Source of the DNA: Jiangella aurantiaca
GTDB taxonomy: Bacteria > Actinomycetota > Actinomycetes > Jiangellales > Jiangellaceae
Reading direction: 5' to 3'
Length of the DNA stretch: 64,000 nucleotides
Assembly (NCBI RefSeq): GCF_004349105.1
Contig: NZ_SMLB01000001.1
Coordinates: 298,310 to 362,309, forward strand
Positions 41,544-50,755 of this stretch are shown piece after piece. The first letter of the stretch is position 1, and the number at the start of each line of letters is the position of its first letter. The notes under the pieces are model-generated. The model did no database searches, was not told where the DNA came from, and saw only the letters and a program-made list of their open reading frames with translations. The position numbers and the translations under genes are program-made.

Positions 41544-44525
41544 TCAGCCGGCGTCGGCGAGCAGTCCGCGCTGGTGGGCGACGGACACGGCCTCGGTGCG
41601 GCTGGCCGCGCCGAGCTTCGTCATGACCCGCGACAGGTGCACGCTGACGGTCTTCTCGCTGATGAACAGCTCTTCGCCGACCTTGCGGTTGGTGTAGCCG
41701 CGGGCCACCAGCTCGAGGACGGACAGCTCGCGCGGCGTCAGCAGCCCGGCGACCGGCAGCGCGGTGCCGGGCAGCGCGACATGGGCGCGCCGGGCGAGGT
41801 CGCGGACGGCGCCGGCGAGCGGCTGCGCGCCCAGCCGGTCGGCGGTCTCGAGGGCGGCGGCCAGCTCGACGGCGGCGGCGTCGCGGTCGCCGCCCGCGAC
41901 CAGCACCTCAGCGAGCCGCCACCGCGCAAGCGCGACCTGGAACGGTTCGCCGTAGCCGAATGCCTCGACGACCGCACGCCACGGCTCGGCGTCGGCCGAC
42001 CCGGCCAGCCGGGACTCCTCGGCCCGCAGCCGGGCCAGCCACGCCTGGCCCTCGGGGCCGAGACGGTCGGCGCGCGGGATGCCGAGCTCGGCGGTGCGAC
42101 GGGCGAGCTCGGCGAAGCGCAGCCCTTCGGCGACGGCGGCCGCCTCGGAGTCGGCGTCGTGCTCGACGCGGGCCCGGCGCGCGACGTCGGCCAGTGCGCC
42201 GAGCGCCAGCACGGCCAGCCGGATGCCGCCCAGCGGCCAGCGGTCGTCGTCGCCCTTGCGCATCGAGGCGATGGCCTCGTCGGCGAGCCGGACCGCTTCG
42301 TCGTGCCGGCCCTGCCAGCCGGCCATCTCGATGCCGGCGATGCCGGCCAGCAGGGCGATCTGGCTGTCGCGGTGCCACTCGGGCCGGATGCGGGTGAGGT
42401 CGCGCTGAGCTTCGTCGAACCGGCCCCGGCCGACCTTGATGATGGCCGCCGACGCCGCGAGCAGCGCCGTGATGGTGTCGGAGACCTGCTCGCCCGGCGG
42501 GCTGGCGGCCGCGAGCGCCTCGTCCCAGCTGCCGTGCCCGTAGTGGACCATCGCCCGCAGCCAGCGCAGCTCGAGGCCGTACATGCTCCAGGTGACGCCG
42601 AGCTCGACGGCGCGGGCGACCGCGGCGTCGGCGATGGCGACGGCGTCGTCGAGCAGCCCCTGCTCGTACCGGGTGGTGACGAGGTTGAACGACGCCCGCA
42701 GCTCGACGTTGGCCGCGCCGACCCGGACGGCGTTCTGTCGGGCCTGCTCGAACAGCGCGCAGGCGTCCTCGATGGCCCCGGTGCGGAGGTCGTTGAAGGC
42801 GAGCGAGATGAGTGCGTCGGACTCGGCGCTGACGCTGCCGGCGGCGCGGGCGTCCTCGATGGCCTGCTCGGCATACATGCGGGACAGGTCGTCGTCCTTG
42901 GACCAGTGGGTGCGCGCCCGCAGCGCCAGCACCCAGGCGCGGGTGCGGCTCGGCGGCTCGTTCTCGACCAGTTGCCAGGCCTCGGCGATGGCCTTCGTGG
43001 CCTCGGCCCAGCGGCCGTTGGCCAGCAGCGACTCGGTGAGCTGACGGCGGACGTCGGCGCGGGCGACGGGGTCGGCGTCGCGGTCGGCCAGCGCGGTGGC
43101 CGCCTGTGCGTAGGCGAGGGCCCTCTCCGGGTGCCCGGCGGCACCGGCGACGTAGGCGGCCTTGCGGGTGAGCGCGAGCTCGTCGATGCCGGCGTGCGCG
43201 GCGGGGTTCTCGACCGCCGACCACAGCTCCAGCGCCTGCTCGACGTGGCGCAACTCGGCCGCGAGCGCGCCGACCCGCATGGCGTCCTCGGCCGCCTTGA
43301 CCGACGCGGCCAGCGCCGTCGGGAGGTCGTTGCTGCGCAGGCTGTGGAAGGCGAGCGCGCCGGCCAGCTCGTCCTGCTTCAGCTCGACGATGCGGCGCGC
43401 GTAGGCGGCGTGCAGCCGGACCCGCTCGCCCGGCAGCAGGTCGGCGTAGACGGCCTCGCGCAGCAGCGCGTGCCGGAACGTATAGCCACCCTGGTCGTCG
43501 GTGACGAGGACGTGGTGCTGCAACGCCTCGCGCAGCGCGGCGTCGAGCTCGCCGTCGGGGAGGTCGACGACGGAGCGCACCGCGGCGTGCCGGACGTGCC
43601 GCCGGCCGGTGACGGAGATGGCGCCGACGACCCGTTGCGCGGCGGGACTGAGGGTCTCGACCCGCGCCAGCAGCACGTCGGCCAGCGCGGTGGGGATGCC
43701 GCCGGCCGGGCCCGTGGCGCTGGCCGCGACCAGCTCCTCGGCGAAGAACGCGTTGCCCTCCGAACGCGCGGCGACGTCGGCCAGCAGGTCGGCGTCGATG
43801 CTGCCGTCGGCCAGCGCCTCGACGAACGCGAGCGCGTCGGCGGGATCGAACGGGGCGAGGTCGAGCCGCTCGACGGCGGGCAGCCGGACCAGCTCCGCGA
43901 GCAGCGGCCGCAACGGGTGCTGCCGGTGGAGGTCGTCGGACCGGTACGTGGGAACCACCAGCAGGCGCTGGCCGGCCAGCCGCGAGACCAGGAAGGACAG
44001 CAGGTCGCGGCTGGACGCGTCGCTCCAGTGCAGGTCCTCGATGGCGAGCACCACCGGGGCGTCGTCGCTCAGCTCCGCCAGCACCGTGAACATGGCGTCG
44101 AAGAGCTGCAGCTGCCCGAGGTCGTTCTCCTCGCCCGACCGCGACGCGGTGGCGGCGGCGCGTCCGATCAGCCCGGACAGCGCCGGCCGGGCGTCGACCA
44201 GGTCGGGGCGCACCCGCCGCAACTGCTCGACGACCTCCTTGAACGGCAGGTACGGCAGCCCGGCCTCGCCGACGCTGACGCAGCGGCCCAGCAGCACGTG
44301 GGCGCCGGCCGCCTCGGCCTCGGCGGTGAACTCCGTCAGCAGCCGGCTCTTGCCCACGCCGGCGTCGCCCGAGAGGAGCACCGCGCCGCCGGTTCCCGTG
44401 CGGGCGCGGTCGAGCGCCGCGCGCAGCTGGGCGATCTCAGTGCTGCGTGCGGTGAAGGGGACTCCGGTACCGAGCCGAGGCACGATACCGATGCTCGCAT
44501 ACCCCTCCGACAATCCGGTGAGCAT
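41544..44525 (-). CDS. large LuxR-family ATPase regulator (LAL type)
   Basis: 993 residues. An N-terminal AAA/ATPase domain (Walker A GDAGVGKSRLLTEF; Walker B-like VVLAIEDLHWSDASSRDLLS) is followed by a long helical TPR-like region (about 400-900) and a C-terminal LuxR HTH (LTPRELSVLELVARGYTNRK, EKTVSVHLSRVMTKLGA). LAL proteins are ATP-dependent activators, often of secondary metabolism or sugar genes. ATG 44525 was chosen at the edge of the ATPase domain; the frame is open further but overlaps the small upstream gene. It follows that gene by 11 nt. Target unknown. Confidence 0.9.
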   Translation of the reverse strand: MLTGLSEGYASIGIVPRLGTGVPFTARSTEIAQLRAALDRARTGTGGAVLLSGDAGVGKSRLLTEFTAEAEAAGAHVLLGRCVSVGEAGLPYLPFKEVVEQLRRVRPDLVDARPALSGLIGRAAATASRSGEENDLGQLQLFDAMFTVLAELSDDAPVVLAIEDLHWSDASSRDLLSFLVSRLAGQRLLVVPTYRSDDLHRQHPLRPLLAELVRLPAVERLDLAPFDPADALAFVEALADGSIDADLLADVAARSEGNAFFAEELVAASATGPAGGIPTALADVLLARVETLSPAAQRVVGAISVTGRRHVRHAAVRSVVDLPDGELDAALREALQHHVLVTDDQGGYTFRHALLREAVYADLLPGERVRLHAAYARRIVELKQDELAGALAFHSLRSNDLPTALAASVKAAEDAMRVGALAAELRHVEQALELWSAVENPAAHAGIDELALTRKAAYVAGAAGHPERALAYAQAATALADRDADPVARADVRRQLTESLLANGRWAEATKAIAEAWQLVENEPPSRTRAWVLALRARTHWSKDDDLSRMYAEQAIEDARAAGSVSAESDALISLAFNDLRTGAIEDACALFEQARQNAVRVGAANVELRASFNLVTTRYEQGLLDDAVAIADAAVARAVELGVTWSMYGLELRWLRAMVHYGHGSWDEALAAASPPGEQVSDTITALLAASAAIIKVGRGRFDEAQRDLTRIRPEWHRDSQIALLAGIAGIEMAGWQGRHDEAVRLADEAIASMRKGDDDRWPLGGIRLAVLALGALADVARRARVEHDADSEAAAVAEGLRFAELARRTAELGIPRADRLGPEGQAWLARLRAEESRLAGSADAEPWRAVVEAFGYGEPFQVALARWRLAEVLVAGGDRDAAAVELAAALETADRLGAQPLAGAVRDLARRAHVALPGTALPVAGLLTPRELSVLELVARGYTNRKVGEELFISEKTVSVHLSRVMTKLGAASRTEAVSVAHQRGLLADAG

Positions 44526-44536
44526 TTCGTCGCGGG

Positions 44537-44797
44537 TCAGCGGACGGCGCTGCCGGGCCGCGGCCGCACGCGGGGTGCGGCCGGCACGGCCGGCTGGGCC
44601 TTCCGGGCCGGCACCGGTCGCCGGGCCGCGGACCGGCTGGGGCGACGGTATGCGTCCCAGGCGGTCTCCGGTCGGTCCTCGGCCGCGTGAACGGCCTGCT
44701 CGACCTGCTCCGTCGTGGTGGCGCTGCGGGTAGCGGCGACGTCGCGCCGTACGCGCTCCTGCCGGTAGGCGATCTCGGCGCGGACGCTGTCGATCAT
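44537..44797 (-). CDS. small basic hypothetical protein
   Basis: 86 residues, not recognised. A helical charged first half (MIDSVRAEIAYRQERVRRDV) is followed by a Pro/Arg-rich, probably disordered tail. ATG 44797 has a good GGAGGG Shine-Dalgarno sequence. It lies 11 nt upstream of the LuxR gene on the same strand and may share its message. Confidence 0.65.
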   Translation of the reverse strand: MIDSVRAEIAYRQERVRRDVAATRSATTTEQVEQAVHAAEDRPETAWDAYRRPSRSAARRPVPARKAQPAVPAAPRVRPRPGSAVR

Positions 44798-44891
44798 GAT
44801 GTCCCTCCCTCGGACGTCTCTCGTACCGTTGAGACTCGTGCTGAGGCGGGGCCGGCGGCATCGGGCGTCCACGCACACCACCGCGGCGCGA

Positions 44892-44924
44892 CCCCTTACC
44901 CCGTCGACGGCGGGGAGTAAGGGG
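44892..44924 (+). promoter_or_regulatory. strong hairpin in the divergent region before the malic enzyme gene
   Basis: CCCCTTACCCCG (44892-44903) and CGGGGAGTAAGGGG (44911-44924) pair with a 2-nt bulge and short loop, then GTTCTTC. It could be a regulator site or an attenuator in the malic enzyme leader. Confidence 0.5.
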
Positions 44925-45010
44925 TTCTTCGGCCGACCCGGCCGCCAGTGCCCGGAGGGTGCGGAATCATCTACGGTGGTCCTGCTCACATCTCGTCACG
45001 AAGGGTCACC

Positions 45011-46444
45011 GTGGTCAGCGTTCCGAGCGTCTCCTACTCGATCACCGTCCGGCTCGAGGTCCCCGCGGGCGGCTCGTCCGTGGGCCAGCTCACCGCCGCC
45101 GTCGAGAAGGCGGGCGGGCTCGTCACCGCGCTCGACGTGACCGCGTCCGGCGCCGACCGCATCCAGGTCGACGTCACCTGCGCCGCCACGTCGTCGGCGC
45201 ACGCCGGTGAGCTGGTCATGGCGCTGCGCTCGGTGCCCGGCGTCGTCATCGGCAAGGTCAGCGACCGGACGTTCCTCGTCCACCTCGGCGGCAAGATCGA
45301 GGTGAAGTCGAAGGTCCCGATCCGCAACCGCGACGACCTCTCGCTCATCTACACCCCCGGCGTCGCGCGCGTGTCGCAGGCGCTCGTCGACAACCCCGAC
45401 GACGCCCGGCGGCTGACCATCAAGCGCAACACGGTCGCGGTCGTCACCGACGGGTCGGCCGTGCTGGGGCTGGGCAACATCGGCCCCACGGCGGCGCTGC
45501 CGGTCATGGAGGGCAAGGCGGCGCTGTTCAAGCGGTTCGGCGGCATCGACGCGTTCCCGATCTGCCTCGACACCCAGGATGTCGACGAGATCATCCGCAC
45601 CGTCCAGCACATCGCGCCGGTGTTCGCCGGCATCAACCTCGAGGACATCTCCGCGCCGCGCTGCTTCGAGATCGAGGCCCGGCTGCGCGAGCTGCTCGAC
45701 ATCCCGGTCTTCCACGACGACCAGCACGGCACCGCCATCGTCGTGCTCGCGGCGCTGCACAACGCGCTCAAGGTGGTCGGTAAGGATCTCGGATCCATTC
45801 GAGTAGCGATGTCCGGCGCCGGCGCGGCCGGGCACGCCATCGCTCAGCTGCTGGTCGCGGCCGGCGTCACCGACATCGTCGCCGCCGACATCAACGGCGT
45901 CATCCACCCCGGCCGGGCCGACCTCACCGGCGTGCCCACCTGGTACCTCGAGCACTGCAACCCGCGCGGCGTCACCGGCGACCTGCGCGACGCGGTCGCC
46001 GGCGCCGACGTGTTCGTCGGGGTGTCGGCGCCCAACGTGCTGACGGCCGCCGACGTCGCGACGATGTCGGACCGTGCGATCGTGTTCGCGCTGGCCAACC
46101 CGGAGCCCGAGATCGACCCGCGGGCCGCCGGCGAGTACGCCGCCGTCGTCGCCACCGGCCGGTCGGACTACCCGAACCAGATCAACAACGTGCTCGCCTT
46201 CCCCGGCGTCTTCCGTGGGCTACTCGACGCCCACAGCCGGTCCGTCACGACGGAGATGATGATCGCCGCCGCGCGGGCGCTGGCCGCCACCGTCAAGGAC
46301 GAAGAGCTCAACCCGTCGTACATCGTCCCCAGCGTCTTCCACTCCGGCGTCGCCGAGACGGTGGCCGAGGCGGTGCGCGGCAGCGTCGAGACCATCAGAC
46401 GCGTCGCCGAGGAGACCGGCGAGTTCCCGGCCATCCCGGTCTGA
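45011..46444 (+). CDS. ACT-domain NAD-dependent malic enzyme
   Basis: 477 residues. Residues 1-90 form an ACT-like domain ([20 protein letters not shown]), a regulatory module, followed by the malic enzyme catalytic domain ([60 protein letters not shown]) and the NAD-binding domain ([20 protein letters not shown]). It decarboxylates malate to pyruvate. The GTG at 45011 has AAGGG about 6 nt upstream. ACT-malic enzymes are common in actinobacteria and are thought to respond to amino acids. Confidence 0.93.
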   Translation: MVSVPSVSYSITVRLEVPAGGSSVGQLTAAVEKAGGLVTALDVTASGADRIQVDVTCAATSSAHAGELVMALRSVPGVVIGKVSDRTFLVHLGGKIEVKSKVPIRNRDDLSLIYTPGVARVSQALVDNPDDARRLTIKRNTVAVVTDGSAVLGLGNIGPTAALPVMEGKAALFKRFGGIDAFPICLDTQDVDEIIRTVQHIAPVFAGINLEDISAPRCFEIEARLRELLDIPVFHDDQHGTAIVVLAALHNALKVVGKDLGSIRVAMSGAGAAGHAIAQLLVAAGVTDIVAADINGVIHPGRADLTGVPTWYLEHCNPRGVTGDLRDAVAGADVFVGVSAPNVLTAADVATMSDRAIVFALANPEPEIDPRAAGEYAAVVATGRSDYPNQINNVLAFPGVFRGLLDAHSRSVTTEMMIAAARALAATVKDEELNPSYIVPSVFHSGVAETVAEAVRGSVETIRRVAEETGEFPAIPV

Positions 46445-46484
46445 TGCGCCGGCACGGTGACGCGGGCGTGACCGACCAGGCACG

Positions 46485-47057
46485 ATGGAACACGTGGGCA
46501 TGAACTCTGCGGCGCTGACCGGGAAGCTGCTCGTCGCGGCACCGTCCCTGCGCGGCTCGACGTTCGACCGCGCCGTCATCCTCATGCTCTCCCACGACGG
46601 CGACGGCGCCCTCGGCGTCATGGTCAACAGGCCGACGGAGGTGCTGGTGGGCGACGTCCTGCCCCGCTGGATGTCCGTCGTTTCGGAGCCCGGAGTCGTC
46701 TTCCAGGGCGGGCCGGTGAGCCTGGACAGCGCGCTGGGGCTGGTCGCCGTCGGCGGCAACGACGAGCCCCTGGGGATCAGACGCGTCCGGGGCCGGCTGG
46801 GCGTCGTCGACCTGGACACGCCGGCCGAGATCATCGAGCCCGCGGTGACGGCGATGCGGGTGTTCGCCGGGTACGCCGGCTGGGCGCCGGACCAACTGGA
46901 AGGCGAGATCGAGGAGGGCTCCTGGTACGTCGTCGACTCCGAGCCGGGCGACGCCTTCCGCACCGACGCCCAGGACATGTGGCCGATGGTGCTGCGGCGG
47001 CAGGGCGGCCAACTGGCCCTCATGGCCACCTTCCCCGTCGACCCGTCGATGAACTGA
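46485..47057 (+). CDS. YqgE/AlgH family protein
   Basis: 190 residues. Family marks are LTGKLLVAAPSLRGSTFDRA, ILMLSHDGDGALGVMVNRPT, GVVFQGGPVSLDSALGLVAV and FAGYAGWAPDQLEGEIEEGS. The structure is known for relatives, but the function is not settled; it is cytoplasmic. The start is uncertain: ATG 46485, GTG 46494 or ATG 46500 are in frame, and only weak signals support each. The stop is followed by family B copy 3. Confidence 0.85.
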   Translation: MEHVGMNSAALTGKLLVAAPSLRGSTFDRAVILMLSHDGDGALGVMVNRPTEVLVGDVLPRWMSVVSEPGVVFQGGPVSLDSALGLVAVGGNDEPLGIRRVRGRLGVVDLDTPAEIIEPAVTAMRVFAGYAGWAPDQLEGEIEEGSWYVVDSEPGDAFRTDAQDMWPMVLRRQGGQLALMATFPVDPSMN

Positions 47058-47211
47058 CCGGCAGCCGCGCCCCCTGACCGTGACCAACGTCACGGTGCGG
47101 GTTGGTGGAGCAGGGGATTTCGTGGTGAACCGCGACCGCGCGCCTCAACGTCCGCAGGCCGGTTTCGGCCGGGCGTCGGCCTGTGGACAACGATGATCAT
47201 CAAGGATCGGG

Positions 47212-47281
47212 TACATCACCAGGATTCCTGCACCCTCGACACGATTGCAGGCGTGGTGATGCTCCAGAAAACGTCATGACG
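47212..47281 (+). repeat. family B palindromic repeat, copy 3
   Basis: 70 bp, identical to copy 1 at about 54 of 70 positions by hand, including the first 10 bp (TACATCACCA) and CAGAAAAC near the end. Its central stem is more decayed. The remainder of the 373-bp gap 47058-47430 shows nothing I could identify. Confidence 0.7.
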
Positions 47282-47430
47282 TGCCCCGGATCACGGCGAT
47301 ATCTCAGCACGTGGATGCCGTGCGGCACCCCACGACCGCCGCGCCGTGCCCGCGCTTGACGACGATGGCCAGTCATGCCGGGCTGGCGCCTGCCAACGGT
47401 GGCCGGCCATGGTGGCACGCAGGCCCGGCC

Positions 47431-47724
47431 TCACCTCGCCAGCCGTTCCAGGACGGCGACGGTGTGGTCGCCGGCGGTGCCGGGCGGTGCGTCGGGCGCC
47501 AGTCGCGGCGGCGGGCTGGTGCGCACGACCCGCCAGCGCGCACCGCCGGCCATGAGGATGTTGCCGGGCGCGTACCAGGCGGTGGTCTCGTGCCCGCCGG
47601 GATCGTCGACGCCGAGGCAGACGAGCGGGGGATCGACCCCGAGGACGGTGATCGAGGCGGCGCCGATCGGCACCGGGTAGCCGAGCCGGACCCGCACCGT
47701 CGCGGCGGGGTCAGTCGTCGTCAT
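47431..47724 (-). CDS. small partner of the calpain-like protease
   Basis: 97 residues, not recognised. It looks beta-rich (VRVRLGYPVPIGAASITVLG, WYAPGNILMAGGARWRVVRT) with no signal peptide. ATG 47724 lies within the end of the protease gene (14-bp overlap), so the two are translationally coupled. It could be an inhibitor, chaperone or substrate of the protease. Confidence 0.65.
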   Translation of the reverse strand: MTTTDPAATVRVRLGYPVPIGAASITVLGVDPPLVCLGVDDPGGHETTAWYAPGNILMAGGARWRVVRTSPPPRLAPDAPPGTAGDHTVAVLERLAR

Positions 47725-48754
47725 CGGTCTCACACCAGTCGATGCGGGTGAACAGGTCGCGAAAGACGTCGAGCGGCACCGGGCGCGGGTGGCGGCGGCC
47801 CCACGGGTTGTGCAGCAGGACCCGGCGCTCGGCGTCGAGTCCGTGGACGGCGTAGGCGTGCGCGACCGGGGCCAGCCGGTACCGCAGCGCCGCGGCCGCG
47901 CCGGACCGGTCGTCGTCGAAGGGACGGCTGCAGGCGACCGCCGGTTGCCCGGACTCGACCAGCGCCGCCACGATGTCGTCGCCCGCCTTCGGCACGCGCA
48001 GCAGGTAGCTGGGCCGTCCCGTGAGCCAGTACAGCGCCTCGACCGGCAGGCCGCCGCGGCCGAGTGCGGTGTAGCCGCCGCCGTAGACGGCGAATGCCTT
48101 CTCGACGTACGGCACCAGCGTCGAGCCGTCGGGGGAGTGGGCGTACGCGAGGCGCCCGCCGCCAGCATCGACCGGAAGCGTCGGCCGCAGCCGGTACCGC
48201 CGCCCCGGCACGTCGACCAGCACGGCGTCGTCGCCCGCGGACACGGCCGGCAGCAGCCACGGCGCCCGATCGGCCACCGCGCAAAGGGCGGCGACCAAGT
48301 GGCAGTCGCTGATGCTGCCCTGCCGGGCGAACCCGGCACCGACGGCGGCCGGCGGCGTGAGCGGGTGCTCGGCGTACCGGACGCCGTCGGTGAGCTCGGG
48401 CTCCGGCGCCAGCCCGGGGACGGGGACGGGTGGACCGCCGGCCACCGACGGCGAGGGGGCGACGAACGGTGGCCGGCGGCCCGGCGGCGGGGTGTCGTGG
48501 AGCAACGCGAGGAGCCGCCCCACCTCGGCGTCGAGCGCGTGGAGGGTCGCCTCGGCCGCCTCGTCGGCGACGGTCGCCATGGGCCGGGCCAGCTCCGCGA
48601 CCGCCGGCCCCACGGCCGCGACGGCGGCAGCAGCCCGCACGGCGGCCTCCGCACGGCCGACCACCGCCGCTCGCAACGCGCGGAAGTCCGCGCCGGCGGC
48701 GGTGCGCAGGGACGTCAGTGACTGGACGGCCGCACGGATCGGCCGTTCACCCAC
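47711..48754 (-). CDS. calpain-family (C2) cysteine protease-like protein
   Basis: 347 residues. Residues 1-90 are an alanine-rich helical region; 90-125 is a Pro-rich linker. The C-terminal part has a full calpain triad: Cys151 in QGSISDCHLVAAL (calpains have GDCWLLAA), His299 in PVAHAYAVHGLDAE and Asn316 in LLHNPWGRR. No signal peptide. Bacterial calpain-like proteins are sometimes toxin or regulatory proteases; nothing is known here. The GTG at 48754 is the first start in frame but lacks a ribosome site, while a strong AGGAGG lies at 48793-48798, 38 nt upstream; the true start may have been lost or shifted. Confidence 0.75.
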   Translation of the reverse strand: MGERPIRAAVQSLTSLRTAAGADFRALRAAVVGRAEAAVRAAAAVAAVGPAVAELARPMATVADEAAEATLHALDAEVGRLLALLHDTPPPGRRPPFVAPSPSVAGGPPVPVPGLAPEPELTDGVRYAEHPLTPPAAVGAGFARQGSISDCHLVAALCAVADRAPWLLPAVSAGDDAVLVDVPGRRYRLRPTLPVDAGGGRLAYAHSPDGSTLVPYVEKAFAVYGGGYTALGRGGLPVEALYWLTGRPSYLLRVPKAGDDIVAALVESGQPAVACSRPFDDDRSGAAAALRYRLAPVAHAYAVHGLDAERRVLLHNPWGRRHPRPVPLDVFRDLFTRIDWCETDDDD

Positions 48755-48834
48755 GGCCGGATCCGGACGCCGTCGTCGTTGTCGCTCTCACACCTCCTAT
48801 GGGTGCTTCTAGCGACCCGAATGTGACACGACGA

Positions 48835-49095
48835 TCAGGATTTCTCGCCGCCGCCGGGCTTCATGGACTCCCAGATCTCCTTGCACTGCGGGCAGACCGG
48901 GTACTTCTGGGGGTCGCGGCTGGGCACCCACACCTTGCCGCAGAGGGCGATGACGGGCGTCCCGTTGATCATGGCGTCGGTGAGCTTGTCCTTGGGCACG
49001 TAGTGCGAGAACCGCTCGTGGTCGCCGTCGCCGCTGGAGGGCTGGGTGCGGCGATCCTCGATGGTCTCGGTGCCGGGGGTCAGCTGAGTGCTCAC
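48835..49095 (-). CDS. DUF3039 family protein
   Basis: 86 residues. FSHYVPKDKLTDAMINGTPV and ALCGKVWVPSRDPQKYPVCPQ are the family core, with Cys and CPQC likely binding zinc. Function unknown; the family is confined to actinobacteria as far as I know and sits beside this MFS transporter and helicase. GTG 49095 has TAGACT 6 nt upstream, so it is probably leaderless. Divergent from the MFS gene. Confidence 0.88.
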   Translation of the reverse strand: MSTQLTPGTETIEDRRTQPSSGDGDHERFSHYVPKDKLTDAMINGTPVIALCGKVWVPSRDPQKYPVCPQCKEIWESMKPGGGEKS

Positions 49096-49101
49096 ACGGC
49101 C

Positions 49102-49107
49102 AGTCTA
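49102..49107 (-). promoter_or_regulatory. candidate -10 box of leaderless DUF3039 gene
   Basis: TAGACT on the minus strand, 6 nt before GTG 49095, without a Shine-Dalgarno sequence. Confidence 0.55.
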
Positions 49108-49146
49108 CGGACCGGGAGGACGAACCGCGCATGTCTGTAGCGTCGC

Positions 49147-49152
49147 TATGAT
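49147..49152 (+). promoter_or_regulatory. -10 box of leaderless MFS gene
   Basis: TATGAT, close to consensus, 6 nt before GTG 49159, no Shine-Dalgarno sequence. The best example of this geometry in the window. Confidence 0.65.
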
Positions 49153-49158
49153 TCGCTC

Positions 49159-50607
49159 GTGACAGAGCAGTCGGGCGACGAGGTGGCGCAGGGAATCCTC
49201 GGCCCGGCGTACCGGCGGCTGTCGATCGGGATCGTGTCGGCGGTGGTGTTCGTCGCGTTCGAGTCGATGGCGGTCGCGACGGCGATGCCGACCGCGGTGC
49301 CCGAGCTCGACGGCATGGCGCTCTACGCGTTCGCGTTCTCGGCGTTCTTCACCACCAGCCTGTTCGCCATGGTCGTCTCCGGCGAGCTGTGCGACCGCAC
49401 CGGCCCGCGGCTGCCACTGATCCTGGGCACAGGCGCCTTCACCGTAGGCCTGCTGCTGGCCGGGTCGGCGCAGTCGATGTGGCCGTTCCTGGCCGGACGG
49501 GCGATCCAGGGGCTCGGCGGCGGGCTGGTCATCGTCGCGTTGTACGTGGTGGTCGGACGGGCCTACCCGGAGCGGCTGCGGCCGAAGATCTTCGCCGGCA
49601 TGGCGGCCGCCTGGGTGGTCCCCTCGATCGTCGGGCCGCTGGTCGCGGGCCTGCTGACGGACGAGCTGTCGTGGCGGTGGGTGTTCCTCGGCATCGCGCC
49701 GCTGGTGCTGATCCCGGTGTTCCTCGCGCTGCCCTCGACGAAGGCGGTCGACGGGCCGCCGCCGGGTGGCGCGACACGGCGGGCCGGGCGGAAGCGGTTC
49801 GCGCTGGCGGCCGCGGTCGGCGTGGGCCTGCTGCAGTACGCCGGCTCGCGCGCGGACCTCCTCGCGATCGCGGTGGCCGCCGTCGCGCTGGCGCTGATGG
49901 TGCCGAGCGTGCCGAAGCTGCTGCCGCCGGGCACCATCGCGCTGCGCCGCGGGCTCCCCACCGTCGTCGCGCTGCGCGGCATCTACGCGGGCGCGTTCTT
50001 CGGCACCGAGACGTTCCTGCCGCTGCTGCTGGTCGCCGAGCGCGGGCTGTCGTCGACACTCGCCGGGCTGTCGCTGACGGGCGGCGCGCTGGGCTGGGCG
50101 ACCGGCTCCTGGTACCAGGGCCGCACCCGCACGGTCGCGCCGCGCTACCTGCTGGTCCGGGCCGGCGGGCTGTTCGTCGCGGCGGCGATCGGCAGCGTCT
50201 CGCTGGCGCTGGTCGAGGCGGTGCCGCCGTACGTCGTGATGTTCGGCTGGGTGATCGGCGCCTTCGGCATGGGCATCGCGACGGCCAGCATGAGCGTGCT
50301 GCTCTTCCAGCTGTCGCCGGTCGAGGAGCACGGCGCGAACTCCGCGGCGCTGCAGGTCAGCGATGCGCTGTTCACGGCGACGTTCGTCGGGCTGGCCGGG
50401 ACGATCTTCGGCACCGGGCACGCTGAGTCGATCGCCCAGACCACCGTCGACCACTGGGTGTACCTGGTGATCATCGCGGTCATGGCGGTCCTGGCGCTGT
50501 TCGGCGCGTGGGCCGCCGGCCGGGTCCGCGCGCCGTCGGACGCCGCGCCGACCGGCATGACGGCAGGGCCACCGCCCCCGGGTCCCGCCGCGGAGCCGAC
50601 GGCGTGA
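49159..50607 (+). CDS. MFS transporter (drug-efflux type)
   Basis: 482 residues, about 14 transmembrane helices. The motif between helices 2 and 3, GELCDRTGPRLPLILG, and the helix 5 segment AAAWVVPSIVGPLVAGLLTD fit the DHA2-like drug/proton antiporters. The start YRRLSIGIVSAVVFVAFESM has a short cytoplasmic tail. GTG 49159 is supported by TATGAT 6 nt upstream. The substrate is unknown. The gene sits between DUF3039 and the helicase. Confidence 0.9.
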   Translation: MTEQSGDEVAQGILGPAYRRLSIGIVSAVVFVAFESMAVATAMPTAVPELDGMALYAFAFSAFFTTSLFAMVVSGELCDRTGPRLPLILGTGAFTVGLLLAGSAQSMWPFLAGRAIQGLGGGLVIVALYVVVGRAYPERLRPKIFAGMAAAWVVPSIVGPLVAGLLTDELSWRWVFLGIAPLVLIPVFLALPSTKAVDGPPPGGATRRAGRKRFALAAAVGVGLLQYAGSRADLLAIAVAAVALALMVPSVPKLLPPGTIALRRGLPTVVALRGIYAGAFFGTETFLPLLLVAERGLSSTLAGLSLTGGALGWATGSWYQGRTRTVAPRYLLVRAGGLFVAAAIGSVSLALVEAVPPYVVMFGWVIGAFGMGIATASMSVLLFQLSPVEEHGANSAALQVSDALFTATFVGLAGTIFGTGHAESIAQTTVDHWVYLVIIAVMAVLALFGAWAAGRVRAPSDAAPTGMTAGPPPPGPAAEPTA

Positions 50608-50647
50608 GACTGCGCGCGTCCCGGCCGCGGCCGTCGGTCCCGGCCGT

Positions 50648-50653
50648 TAGGCT
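50648..50653 (+). promoter_or_regulatory. candidate -10 box of the helicase gene
   Basis: TAGGCT, 6 nt before GTG 50660 and 102 nt before GTG 50756. It suggests a transcription start near 50660. Confidence 0.45.
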
Positions 50654-50755
50654 CGACGGGTGCGCGGGTCGCCGCCCGGCCCTGGGCGCCGTCGGTGTCG
50701 GCAGTGCTGCCGATGGGCCGCGTCAGAACATGGACGTCGACGTCACGGGAGATGT

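Noticed and set aside
41544..44690. Very long plus-strand frame opposite the LuxR gene (over 1000 codons)
   Set aside because: High-GC antisense frame with repetitive Gly/Arg/Gln composition and no domains; a shadow of the real gene.
50660..50755. Leaderless start of the helicase at GTG 50660
   Set aside because: The geometry (TAGGCT plus 6 nt) fits, but the added 32 residues are Arg/Cys-rich and unlike protein, while GTG 50756 has a ribosome site; I kept it only as a transcription start.
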